From: Sutterella faecalis
GTDB taxonomy: Bacteria > Pseudomonadota > Gammaproteobacteria > Burkholderiales > Burkholderiaceae_F
Length of the DNA stretch: 64,000 bases
Direction of reading: 5' to 3'
Assembly (NCBI RefSeq): GCF_006337085.1
Contig: NZ_CP040882.1
Coordinates: 2,666,001 to 2,730,000, forward strand
How positions within the stretch are numbered: position 1 is the first letter of the stretch; every line of letters begins with the position of its first letter. The translations under genes were made by a program, and so were the position numbers. The notes beneath the pieces were generated by a model that was not told where the DNA came from, searched no databases, and saw nothing but the letters and a program-made list of their open reading frames with translations. Positions 52,216 to 61,340 of this stretch are shown here, piece by piece.

Positions 52216-52527
52216 ATGCATTTTCCAGTTGAACAGAGTCCCGCAACTTTAGCGGCCAAGCCGCAAAAGAATGAAGAGGATCGGATCCGCCTGAAAATGA
52301 TTCAGGCGCTGAATCAGGCGCTGCGAGAAGCCAACTTTGATGAGGTTGTTCGTCAGTCGGGGGATTTGGCTCGGTATCACGGGATGGCAGACATTGCCGC
52401 CCGGACCGGGCTTAACCGCGTCCAGCTCTATCGTTCGCTGAGCGATCGGGGAAATCCGGCCTTTTCAACCTTAATGCGGGTTTATCACGCCATGGGTCTT
52501 CAGATCACCATCATGCCTAAGCGTTGA
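52216..52527 (+). CDS. Small HTH protein, addiction-antidote (HI1420) type, copy 1
   Basis: 103 aa. IKMIQALNQAL-type N-terminus, then HTH YHGMADIAARTGLNRVQLYRSLSDRGNPAFSTLMRVYHAMGLQITIMP, the signature of the HI1420/TIGR02684 'addiction module antidote' family. No partner toxin gene is next to it. GAGGAG lies 6 nt upstream. 132 nt after the autotransporter; likely a regulator of the cassette. Confidence 0.8.
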   Translation: MHFPVEQSPATLAAKPQKNEEDRIRLKMIQALNQALREANFDEVVRQSGDLARYHGMADIAARTGLNRVQLYRSLSDRGNPAFSTLMRVYHAMGLQITIMPKR

Positions 52528-53466
52528 GCACTCTAAAAGAGGACTGAAGGAGCTCAGAAAAATAACTTTTAATTTAGATGGGGCCATGGCATATCTCGAC
52601 CATGGCCGCCACTTGCTGGCCGCGAGAGCCTCAAGCGCATCATTTGAATTATCGGCATCTCGCAATTGACCCAATGAAGACTGCGTGAATATCGGCATCA
52701 GCGCGGATGCCGCCGACTTTGCAGTAGCCGGAACTCGGCGCACTGATGGGAAGAGATGGGAAAGACGCGCGATTCCTCAGTGATCAAGCTGATAATCAAG
52801 GCAGATTGTTGGGGAATAAATGGGACCGATCCCGGTTTTGATAGGTTTGCCTTCAGGACCTTGCAAATGAGACCAGTCTGGAAGTCCTGGTTCTCATTTC
52901 TTTCCGGAAACCTCGACATGGGAGAAGGTCGGGCATCTGCTCTTTGTTCAGACGAGCCTTGAGTAGTTCCTTAGGATTAATTTAATCAAGAAGGGTTGCA
53001 GTCAATGATCGCTGACTGCAGTTGATGGTGTGTGGAGTTTTCGATTTTCCTGGTTTGCAAGTTTTTTAATTATCCAATGATTGCTGGTTTACAGGGGATG
53101 AGCAGGTTTAGACGACAATTGTGTCGTATAAACGGCAAATCAATCATCTCTATTTAGAGATACTTCTTTAGTATCGAAAATCGTGGTGTGATGTTAATTA
53201 TGGGGAAAATTGATATTGCTTGCTCGAATGAAAATGCATTTCATTTTTTTTGGCTACGGCTGTAGATGGGGTATGTGAGAATGATGTGAAATGGCAGTGG
53301 TCTATCTGTATTGAATTTAATGAATAAAAGTTTTAATAACAATTTTTTAATACTTAATTGCTGAATGATATCTATATAGATGGATTCATGAGAATGTGTG
53401 AGATTTATCTTCACTAATTAAATGCAATTAAATTGACGATGATTGAAATTATTGGGGAATAATATT
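52528..53466. other. Region between the two cassettes
   Basis: About 940 bp with no supported gene. Inverted repeat GGCCATGG (52582-52589) with CCATGGCC (52600-52607). The sequence from about 53050 on is AT-rich and resembles the upstream region of copy 1. The similarity between cassettes ends just after the HTH stop codon, at GAGCACTC. Confidence 0.6.
53107..53135. promoter_or_regulatory. Conserved element upstream of autotransporter copy 2
   Basis: Counterpart of 48325-48353. Contains the perfect dyad ACGACA-ATTG-TGTCGT. A candidate binding site for the cassette's HTH protein. Confidence 0.45.
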
Positions 53467-53733
53467 ATGAAGAATGATGCGAATAAATGTTTATCGTCAA
53501 AATATATCTTTGTGAGAAAAACTGCTTTGGCGACTATTTTGTTGTCATTAATGTCTTTTCCTATTTCTGTGTGGTCTGCAGAAATTACAAAATCTGAGTT
53601 TGATTTATCTAAATTTACATTTCCGGACAGTGATCACGCGAATTTGGTTGACAAAGGGCTGATCGGAGAAGATACAAACAATGAGGGATTACTTAATAGA
53701 GATGTATTTAATGCGGTCTATTTTGACAAAGTT

Positions 53734-53745
53734 GGGGGGGGGGGG
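53734..53745. repeat. 12-nt G homopolymer inside the autotransporter coding sequence
   Basis: Twelve G in a row about 90 codons into the gene. Copy 1 has no such tract at the matching place. 13 or 10 G would join the two frames. Confidence 0.95.
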
Positions 53746-56700
53746 CAAAAATTTATCAAGCCAATGGATCTGCTACACAAAACTACGGTAGCGAAATAAA
53801 TGCGCATTTGATATTTAATGGGGCATTGGATCTGGAATACAGTATCGAAGAGCCAGAAAGTAATTATTCTACTGCATTTAATTTTTTTGAGACGGAAGCT
53901 CTTGGCAGAAAGTATAAGGGGCTTCATGAATTTGAGTTTAATGACAAAATTAGTGTCGCCATCAAGCATGCAGATATTAATGTCTCATATATGAGTGCTG
54001 ATGGGGTGGATAATCCGGGACTTCTTGTAACAAATAAAAAACGCGTCGTCACTTTTAATGAGAAAGCCAACCTTCGCGTCGGCTATCAGGTAGATTTTCA
54101 AAATAATCCAAATTCAAAGCTTTTTATTCTTGCCGGCATCTACACGACGTTTGGCGCTGCAAGGGTAATGTGGGTTCCAGAAATCTTTGATCTTCCTGAT
54201 CAACCTCAGCTCGAGGTGTTGCCGACGCTGAGCCTTGATCAGGCAAAGAAAATGCAGGAGAACTCCAAGGCTTCAAGGATGGGGGTGACAACCTTTGAGA
54301 AAGGCCTCAACCTGACGATGGTAAACAGTCAGTCCTCGACAGTCGCTTCAGCGCCGAAGAATCGCGCTGCCTACGGCATTTTTGTCAACGAGGGCGGTAC
54401 CGTCAACATTCGCGGCGGGCAAAGCAATATTGTGCTCATCGGTTCCGAGGGATCCACGGCGATTTCAGCTGTAAACGTCAGCGCTCGCGCGGGAATTCTG
54501 GATGTGATGAAGCAGGGCAAGTTCAACCTGACGGCGAGCGAGGGGATGTCGCGTCTCTGGAGCTTCAGCTCCGACATTATCGACAATGCTCCCCTGAGTC
54601 CTATGCCGGATCAGACGGCTGAGGATGCCGACAAGCATCGCCTGATGATGCGCGATGCTGTTCAAGCTTTTCATGGCGCGCATGTGGTGATAGAGGATGT
54701 GGCTGAGAAGGGCTCCCTCGATATCCGCGGCGATATTTTGGCCGGCATCAAGAATGAGTCAGCGTCTCTTTGGAGCTCAGATACAAATGAGGTGATTAAC
54801 TCTCATGTTGGCAACTTCAGAGGTGACGTCAACAACGCTTCTGCAGCAATTACACTCTCCAACGCCAGTTCGACGCTTTTCGGCAATATCTATGAAAGAC
54901 ACCGTCTTTCAAGTAAGGAAGTAGGCACCTTCATAACTGAAAATCCAGATGAGCAGACCTTTTTAGGCTGGGTGGACTGGATGAAAAAAGAGCAAGCTCG
55001 GGAAGGCACCCTTGGCGGCGCAGTCAGGCTTTCGCTCAGCAACAGCGCAGCCTGGTACCCGATCCTTAGCGGAACACAAGTAGAAGACAGCGGCTGGAAG
55101 GGCTGGGACTATACCGCCGTGACGTCCTGGGACGATATGAATGAATACAACAAGGATGTCAATAGGTCTGATCAGTACAACCTGAAGTGGACGGATAAAG
55201 ACGGCGCGGAGCACGTCGCCAACCATGCGTCTGATAATTCCGGGATTGTCAATGATTCGGATCTTGTTCAAAAAGACAAAGGGACGGGTATTGCCTACGT
55301 TGATCGCACTGGCGTGAAGCTTGACGATGCAGAAGTCGACAACGGCATTTACCACTTGACCCTCAATGACGGCGTGGTGGATTCACGCTTCATGCGCATC
55401 GACTTCAATAAGAAAATCTACGTGAAGGAGTTTGCCGACATTGATGACGCTTTAATCAGCACTCCGGATGAGGGAAAAGAAGGCGGCATCCGGAAGCTTC
55501 GAATTCAGGAACTCAGCGGCAAGGGCGGCATCTTCCGCATTTATGCGACGGACAAGGCTAACCACGATGTTGTCGTCATCGACAATTCGCCTGAAAAGAC
55601 GGTAAACAGCTTTGAAATTTGGAACAGCATCGAGGATCCGACGCTCGGAATTGACGACCGGGATCCGACGACCTTCGTGCATGTTGCGCGTGCCGGCAAG
55701 AACGTGGGATTCACGGATTCGATTCTTAAAAAAACGGAAGGTTCGGTCTGGGCGACGCAGTACACGGTTCGTGCGGATGAAGGAAACGCCTGGACGAGAG
55801 CTCAGAACGCAGAGCTCGACGTTTCTCAGGGGACGACGCCTGACGGCGTGATCTGGGAGCATGACGCAGAACAGAACTGGTTCATTACGGACTGGAAGCG
55901 CACCGGCAATCCGACGTATGAAGACACCGCCGTCAACGCCTTCTCCATTCCGTATCTCTATGCCACTCAGATGGAGCGTCTCCAGAAGCGTATGGGTGAA
56001 GCCCGGTATTCGCTAGGCGAAGAGGACGGCGCCTGGGTGCGTCTGCATCATGGGCGCGCCGATCGCTCTCGTTTTGAGGACAAGAATACGATGGTGCAGA
56101 TCGGCTGGGATCGCCGTTCGCATCATGACGGTGCGGCTGCAATTCATGGCGTTGCGTTCGACTACCTCCATTCGGATGCGAACTACGCCGAACCGCTTAA
56201 CGGGCAGGCCGAAATGGATCGTTATCGCCTGAGTCTCTACACCACCTGGTTCGGCAGCAGCGGTTGGTACGTTGACGGGGTCGGGCGTCTGGCATGGCAC
56301 GACACCGACATGAAGGGCGTGAACCGCGACGGCGATGCGTTCGACACCGGGTTCAGCATGTGGGCGGCTGCGGCCAGCATTGAAGCCGGCTGGAAGCTTT
56401 CGAGCGCCGACAAGTGGTATGCGGAGCCTCAGGCTCAGCTTCAGTACACCCGCATTGGAAGGTCGGACTACAAGACTTCGAACGATGTGAAGATCGAGAA
56501 CAGCAGCGTCGACAGCCTGATTGGCCGGGCCGGCCTGCGTCTCGGGCGAGACCTTGAGCGCATGGGCGGAGAAAAGATGAATCTCTACGTGCGTGCCGAC
56601 ATCCTTCACGAATTCAAGGGAGAACAAACCTTCTGCATGCAGGGGCATCACGACTTGACGCCTCTGCGCTATGAGTTTACAGGCGACGCCACCTGGTACG

Positions 56701-56717
56701 ACGTAGGTCTCGGCTTC
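56701..56717. repeat. 17-bp target duplication of the IS (left copy)
   Basis: ACGTAGGTCTCGGCTTC, repeated exactly at 59119-59135. Both flank the IS ends. Confidence 0.92.
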
Positions 56718-56737
56718 TGTTAACGGTCAGCGTAAAC

Positions 56738-57095
56738 GAGACTGTTTAGCCAACGACTTTGAGACGTGATACGCCAAGGATTTGAGACCATATACCGTAT
56801 CTGACCGGGACGATATACCAACATCCTGTTGGCCTGGATACCTCCGCTACCACGAGACCCATTACCACTGAGACCCGATACCTCCGTAAAGAGAGATGGA
56901 TTACCACAGGGATTGAGACTGCAAACCGCTCTGAATGAGACGGCATACCACTCTTGGTCAGCTTTACCTCTGCACTGAGACTACTTGCCCCAGCGGCAGA
57001 ACTGCATACAAATGAATGGGACCCGATGCCATGACGAAATGAGATGAGATACCACAGCAATAAGACAGGATACCTCTGCATGAGACTACTGAATA
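56738..57095. repeat. Array of about 17 imperfect repeats inside the IS left end
   Basis: Units of consensus GAGAC-N3-ATACC, spaced mostly 20-23 bp (first starts at 56738, 56761, 56784, 56807, 56830; later 56854, 56870, 56893, 56915, 56937, 56957, 56977, 56998, 57018, 57041, 57062, 57082). The first GAGAC belongs to the terminal repeat itself. Two further GAGAC motifs 25 bp apart occur at the right end (59069 and 59094, minus strand). Confidence 0.8.
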
Positions 57096-57189
57096 TGCTG
57101 AATATCGACAATGGTATTTCCTCTTAACATAATGTATTCCTTGGATATTAAGTCGAAATCCCTTCGGCTTAATTACCAAGGAGACTGCT

Positions 57190-58683
57190 ATGTCGAAACA
57201 AGCAAGAAAGTCTCGGGGCCCTTCTGTTGTTGAGTCCGAAATCCCTCGGCTGACACCTCAGGAAATTTTTGAAGGCTACGAAAGGCATCTCTATAGCGTT
57301 GAGGATGCCAAGACATTGATGCAGATGCCTCGCAGCACGTTTATGCGGCATCTCAAGAACTGGCGAGAGACAGGTCGGCTGCCCTCACATACCGGTCAAG
57401 GGAATCGTGTTCCGGCCAATAAGCTCGATCCGCAGATCAGAGCGAGGATCATCGAGTTTGCAACAGGCAAATATGAGGGCTTCCAGGCAACCCTCCTGCA
57501 TAAGTATTTGCTCATTGAGGGTATTGAGGTCTCCGTTGAAACGGTACGACGAATCCTGACAACACTTCGTCCGGAAGAAACTCCAAAGGAGCGCAGGTCG
57601 ACCGCGCATAAGCTGCGCCGCCGCAGATCGAGCGTTGGGGAACTGATTCAAATTGACGGCAGTCCGCATCCATGGTTCGAGGGAACCGGAGACGATAACA
57701 GCTACGCGCTTCTCATCTTTGTCGATGACGCAACAAGCCGCATCATGGTCGCCGGCTTCTATCCAACAGAAACATCTGAAGGATATCTTCAGTTGCTGAA
57801 TAAGTACATTGAAAAATATGGGATTCCATGGGCTCTGTACAGCGACAGACATTCCATCTTTGCCCCAGTAAATCCCTCGAAGAGCGGAAAATCCGAGGAA
57901 ACACAATTTCAAAGAGTCTGTCGGGAGTTGGGGGTAACGGGGATACGGGCTAATTCGCCAGAAGCCAAAGGGCGGGTCGAGCGAACATTCAGCACGCTGC
58001 AGGGACGATGGCCAAAAGAGTTCCGTGTGCTGGGCATCAGAAATATGGCGGAAGCAAATTCACGAATGCCGGAATTGCTGGCGAGCTATAACCAAGAATT
58101 CGCAATTGCTCCCGCTGACTCTAAGGATAGCCACGCGCCGCTGCTGGAGGAAACGAAAGAACGCATTGAGCAGATCTTTGCCAGATGGCATACACGTATG
58201 ATCAGCAGGAACCTGACGGTGTCCTACGGCAGCAAGACACTGCAGATTGTCGGGGTGGGCCGCTCCATGAGGGGAGCAATGATGAAGACTGAGTGCAATC
58301 TGCTGGAGTATGCCGATGGGCGGGTGGAAATCCTCTGGTGCGACGAGGTTGAACATCGCAAGCGGATCACCAAAGAGGGGCCGAGAATCCGAAAACGCTA
58401 CCACGTGCTCGAATTCACGGAACACGACAGAACGAAATTGAAAATGTCAGTCGCAACACCGGAAGAAACGGCCAAGACACTGAATCACCGCGTTGATGAA
58501 GTGGGGCGTCAAAAGAAAGGAGACTCAGAAACGACGCAAAAGAGCCCCTGGCACGAAATGCAAAGGAGATCGGCTCTGAAAGCGATGGCGAAACGGGAGG
58601 AACTGAACCGAAAGATCGAAGAAGCGAAAGCAATCAATGCTCGTATTGCAGCAGCCAAGGAAAAGTTGAAGCCCAAGAGATAA
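57190..58683 (+). CDS. ISNCY/IS1202-type DDE transposase
   Basis: 497 aa. N-terminal HTH region (SVEDAKTLMQMPRSTFMRHLKNW) near 37-60, a second helical DNA-binding part, then the DDE core: D in LIQIDGSPHPWFEG near 155, D in ALYSDRHSIFAPVN near 218, E in ANSPEAKGRVERTFSTLQGR near 265. The C-terminus is a long charged coiled region. The IDGSPHPWFEG and ANSPEAKGRVER motifs are typical of ISNCY/IS1202-type transposases. AAGGAG lies 6 nt upstream of the ATG. Confidence 0.9.
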   Translation: MSKQARKSRGPSVVESEIPRLTPQEIFEGYERHLYSVEDAKTLMQMPRSTFMRHLKNWRETGRLPSHTGQGNRVPANKLDPQIRARIIEFATGKYEGFQATLLHKYLLIEGIEVSVETVRRILTTLRPEETPKERRSTAHKLRRRRSSVGELIQIDGSPHPWFEGTGDDNSYALLIFVDDATSRIMVAGFYPTETSEGYLQLLNKYIEKYGIPWALYSDRHSIFAPVNPSKSGKSEETQFQRVCRELGVTGIRANSPEAKGRVERTFSTLQGRWPKEFRVLGIRNMAEANSRMPELLASYNQEFAIAPADSKDSHAPLLEETKERIEQIFARWHTRMISRNLTVSYGSKTLQIVGVGRSMRGAMMKTECNLLEYADGRVEILWCDEVEHRKRITKEGPRIRKRYHVLEFTEHDRTKLKMSVATPEETAKTLNHRVDEVGRQKKGDSETTQKSPWHEMQRRSALKAMAKREELNRKIEEAKAINARIAAAKEKLKPKR

Positions 58684-58863
58684 CTCAACGGTTGAAGCAC
58701 CGTTGAGATGGTGGGTCGTTAAGGCGAATGCACCGCGCGCTGCGCTTGGATGCATCCGCCTTAACTAAATGATATCTCAGGGATTTCTGTCAAGCGACTT
58801 TCGCGGCATAAAGCTTCGCGCGTCTGAAGGCCGCGCTCGTTTATTCCACGTTCGCTTGACAGA
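58684..58863. repeat. Three inverted repeats after the transposase gene
   Basis: CTCAACGGT/ACCGTTGAG (58684-58707), right after the stop, probably a terminator. GTTAAGGCGAATGCA with TGCATCCGCCTTAAC (58718-58765, one mismatch). TCTGTCAAGCGA (58786-58797) with TCGCTTGACAGA (58852-58863), enclosing 54 nt. No supported gene lies here or from 58864 to the IS end. Confidence 0.7.
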
Positions 58864-59118
58864 GCTTGCCTCAGTGCCCGTAGGCTAAATGCCGGTACCG
58901 CCGCCAGGTGCCGAAGTGGAGCGCTCGGCCAGCACAATGCCCGCAAACCAATCCGCGAGCTCGCGCGTTACCAGAAAAGCCGCTGTGTAGCTTTTCGCCT
59001 CCTTGAAAAGATCAGCGCTGTTGTGAAACTCTTGCCGATTGCTAGTGTCACCCAGAGGGGCAGAAAAAGTCTCATTATCGCTGTGGGTTAGCAGTCTCAT
59101 TTTTGCTGCCCGTTAACA

Positions 59119-59135
59119 ACGTAGGTCTCGGCTTC
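59119..59135. repeat. 17-bp target duplication of the IS (right copy)
   Basis: Identical to 56701-56717; the autotransporter coding sequence continues from here. Confidence 0.92.
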
Positions 59136-59303
59136 ACCTACCGGGCTGGCGACAACTACTCATTCTTCGTCGATGCCGAGCGTCCGTTCGGCGACGACAT
59201 CGGAAACAGCTGGGAACTGAATGCAGGTTTCCGTTGGCTCTTCTGAACCATAGAAGCCCTTTGAGGGGAGGGACTGTCTCTCCTCAGCTCGCCCGCTGAC
59301 TTC

Positions 59304-59329
59304 TTCCCGACGCTTTCGAGTGTCGGGAA
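59304..59329 (+). promoter_or_regulatory. Hairpin before the HTH gene of cassette 2
   Basis: TTCCCGACGCT pairs with AGTGTCGGGAA around TTCG, 11 bp with one G:T pair. Counterpart of 52142-52165. Confidence 0.55.
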
Positions 59330-59378
59330 GCCAGGCCCGCGAGGAGGGGAAGCAGTCGGCTGAAAAAGAGGAGAAGGC

Positions 59379-59690
59379 ATGCATTTTCCAGACAAAAAGA
59401 AACCTACAACCTTAAAGGCGAAGCCGCAAAAGGATGAAGAGGACCGGGTCCGCCTGAAAATGATTCAGGCGCTGAATCATGCGCTTAGCGAAGCCAATGT
59501 TGATGAGGCTGTTCGTCAGTCGGGGGAATTAGCCCGGTATCAAGGGATGGCAGAGATTTCCGCCGCGACCGGACTTAACCGCGCTCAGCTCTATCGTTCG
59601 CTGAGCGACCGGGGCAATCCGACCTTTTCGACCTTGATGCGGGTTTATCACGCCATGGGTCTTCAGATCACCATCATGCCTAAGCGCTGA
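59379..59690 (+). CDS. Small HTH protein, addiction-antidote (HI1420) type, copy 2
   Basis: 103 aa, about 85 percent the same as copy 1 (52216-52527), with the same HTH and C-terminus MGLQITIMPKR. The differences are concentrated in the N-terminal 25 residues. GAGGAG lies a few nt upstream. No toxin gene is adjacent; the next gene is convergent and 7 nt away. Because the IS lies between its usual promoter and it, its expression may depend on IS-derived or local promoters. Confidence 0.8.
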   Translation: MHFPDKKKPTTLKAKPQKDEEDRVRLKMIQALNHALSEANVDEAVRQSGELARYQGMAEISAATGLNRAQLYRSLSDRGNPTFSTLMRVYHAMGLQITIMPKR

Positions 59691-59697
59691 GCACTCG

Positions 59698-60156
59698 CTA
59701 CGGCCAGTAATAAAACCCGGGCACGAAGCGCGGACCCCAGAACCAGCTGTTGTCCATGTAGAGACGCATGCGGTCTCTTTCCGCCTCTGCCGCCCGGGCG
59801 CGCTCCTGAGCGCGTCCAAGGGCAAACTTGAGATCTTCATCAAGCCCCGGAACATCAGCCGGGCGCTTGAGTTCAATTTGGGCGCCGTAGCGGAAATCCA
59901 TGACGGTGTAGGGATTTTCTGTTTGCGCGCGCGCTCCGGAAGGCCAAGTGGCGATGAATCCGGGAATGCGTCCGCCTGATGCTTCAAGCGCATCCTTGTC
60001 GAAGGGAATGCTGATGGGGGCTCTGCCATAAGTGGTTGAGCCTTCTGCACTTGAAATCATGGCGCCTTCCGGATCACTCGATACCTGCACATAGGTGGTG
60101 CAGCCCGAAAGCAGCGTGAGCGCGAGAACGGTGCTCGTGAGTAAACGTGAGCGCAT
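59698..60156 (-). CDS. Small lipoprotein with a PEGA-like segment
   Basis: 152 aa from MRSRLLTSTVLALTLLSGC; LLSGC is a lipobox, so the mature protein is lipidated at Cys19. TYVQVSSDPEGAMISSAEGSTTYGRAPISIPF resembles PEGA-type surface-layer/periplasmic domains. A charged coiled-coil (about 105-135) is followed by a Trp/Phe/Tyr/Pro-rich C-terminus (WFWGPRFVPGFYYWP). GGAG 9 nt upstream supports the start; the open frame continues upstream without a signal. Confidence 0.8.
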   Translation of the reverse strand: MRSRLLTSTVLALTLLSGCTTYVQVSSDPEGAMISSAEGSTTYGRAPISIPFDKDALEASGGRIPGFIATWPSGARAQTENPYTVMDFRYGAQIELKRPADVPGLDEDLKFALGRAQERARAAEAERDRMRLYMDNSWFWGPRFVPGFYYWP

Positions 60157-60262
60157 GAAGAATGCTCCGAAGGAAAATGAAGCGGCCTGAGGAACGGCTG
60201 CCTGAGAGAAAGCATACATCCCGGGCGAAAGCACGCCGCTCAAAAATATGCAAGCAGAGGCT

Positions 60263-61219
60263 TCAGATTTCGGGCTCTTCCACAACGCCCAGACGCCTTG
60301 CTTCTGCTCTGGCGCTGCCGACAATAACGCCCCGCACCCATTGCAGGAAGGGGTCGGAATGCGTGCCTTTGTGCCAGACGACGGAGGGCGTAAAGGCGCT
60401 CATCTGCTGAGGCGCCGGGAGCATGCGCAGTTCATAGCGATCGTCGCGCAGGAAGTTGAGGAGCGTGAGGACGGGAGCAATGTAGGTGAAGTCCGTCTCC
60501 ATGAGCGCATAGGGAACCGCGAGAAAGTAGGGCATCGAGATGCCGACTTCCTGCGGAGGGTCGACCGCCGGCCCGAAGTCCGGTGCGCCGGCATGATTCA
60601 TTTCCACCTTGCGGTAGGGATGAAGATCTTCAGCGCTTATGAACCCTTTCTTGTTGTAGAGATCAATGAGGGGATGGCCTTTCCTCACGAGAATGCCGCG
60701 GCGGGAATGGTAGAGCTCGACCACATGGAAGTCCTTCGGCACGGTTTTAAGCGGGTAGATTGCAATATCGGCCCGGCCCGTGCGCAGAAGCTCAAACATC
60801 TGCGAGTCGATGGCCCTGATCTCAATCGTGGCGTTGGGAGCGTCCTTCGCGAAGCGTCCGATGGCTTCCCGAAGAATGGTCATGACGGCGTTGTCGACGC
60901 CGAGAATTCTCACGGTGCGGCGGGTGTTGGCAAGGTCGAAGGCGTCGCTGCTGAATAACGATTGAGAGAGCGAGAGAAGATTCAGAACCTTCGGGAGCAT
61001 CGCCCGCATGCGTGCCGTCGGGAGCATCTGCAGTCCCGAACGCACGAAAAGCTCGTCCTGAAAAGCTTCCCGCAGCGCCGAGAGGCGCCTTGAGGCTACG
61101 CCCATGCTGAGCCCGCGGCTGCTTGCCGCCTGCGTAAGGCTCTGCGTTTCAAAGAGCGTTACGAGAAACCTTAATTCGTCAAGACTAAGGTCCGGCTGGG
61201 CTTTATCAAGCATTTCCAT
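60263..61219 (-). CDS. LysR-family transcriptional regulator
   Basis: 318 aa. Winged HTH LSLDELRFLVTLFETQSLTQAASSRGLSMGVASRRLSALREAFQDELFVR near residues 11-60, then the periplasmic-binding-like effector domain (RTVRILGVDNAVMTILRE...). The helix has the NahR/NodD-like pattern. GGGAG lies upstream. Divergent from the TerB-domain gene, with 121 nt between, so it may control that locus. Confidence 0.9.
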   Translation of the reverse strand: MEMLDKAQPDLSLDELRFLVTLFETQSLTQAASSRGLSMGVASRRLSALREAFQDELFVRSGLQMLPTARMRAMLPKVLNLLSLSQSLFSSDAFDLANTRRTVRILGVDNAVMTILREAIGRFAKDAPNATIEIRAIDSQMFELLRTGRADIAIYPLKTVPKDFHVVELYHSRRGILVRKGHPLIDLYNKKGFISAEDLHPYRKVEMNHAGAPDFGPAVDPPQEVGISMPYFLAVPYALMETDFTYIAPVLTLLNFLRDDRYELRMLPAPQQMSAFTPSVVWHKGTHSDPFLQWVRGVIVGSARAEARRLGVVEEPEI

Positions 61220-61340
61220 TTTCTGCTTCTCCCGCGAAGTCGTTATGGAAGAATCCTAGCGGAAGGCGCCGGGATAAGCGCGGAGCGCAAGCCTCTATTC
61301 GCGGGTATTCTTTGCGTCTCAAAAAGAGAGAAATGAGAGA

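Larger units (their letters stand above)
56718..59118 (+). mobile_element. IS1202-like insertion sequence (2401 bp)
   Basis: Terminal inverted repeats of 25 bp with 21 matches, starting TGTTAACGG (left 56718-56742, right 59094-59118). 17-bp target duplication, as in one branch of the IS1202 family (15-17 bp, from memory). One transposase gene (57190-58683), about 470 bp of left sub-end sequence and about 435 bp of right sub-end sequence. Confidence 0.9.
53467..59246 (+). pseudogene. Autotransporter, copy 2, frameshifted at a G tract and split by an IS
   Basis: Start MKNDANKCLSSKYIF (53467) with signal core to VWSA. The starting frame passes through a 12-G tract (53734-53745) and stops at 53799. 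The next frame, which continues the protein homologous to copy 1 (KIYQANG...NAHLIFNGALDLEY), is open to 56723, where it ends in the IS. The last 35-40 barrel residues, including terminal RWLF, lie beyond the IS (59119-59246). Without IS and one 17-bp repeat the gene is 3362 nt, so one extra G gives 1120 codons plus stop, against 1124 in copy 1. Passenger and barrel are closely similar to copy 1. Confidence 0.92.

Noticed and set aside
52471..52743. 90-codon minus-strand frame between the cassettes
   Set aside because: Overlaps the HTH gene on the other strand and has no support.
53443..53466. Upstream Met (MKLLGNNI) for autotransporter copy 2
   Set aside because: Copy 1 starts at the equivalent of 53467 (MKN), which has a ribosome-site-like GGGGAAT upstream.
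56738..57095. CRISPR array
   Set aside because: Repeats are degenerate, short and not separated by unique spacers of constant length; they lie within an IS end and no cas genes are present.
58885..59100. 71-codon minus-strand frame inside the IS (SADLFKEAKSYTAAFLVTREL...)
   Set aside because: Looks slightly protein-like but its start lies in the IS terminal repeat and it has no ribosome site or known match; not annotated.
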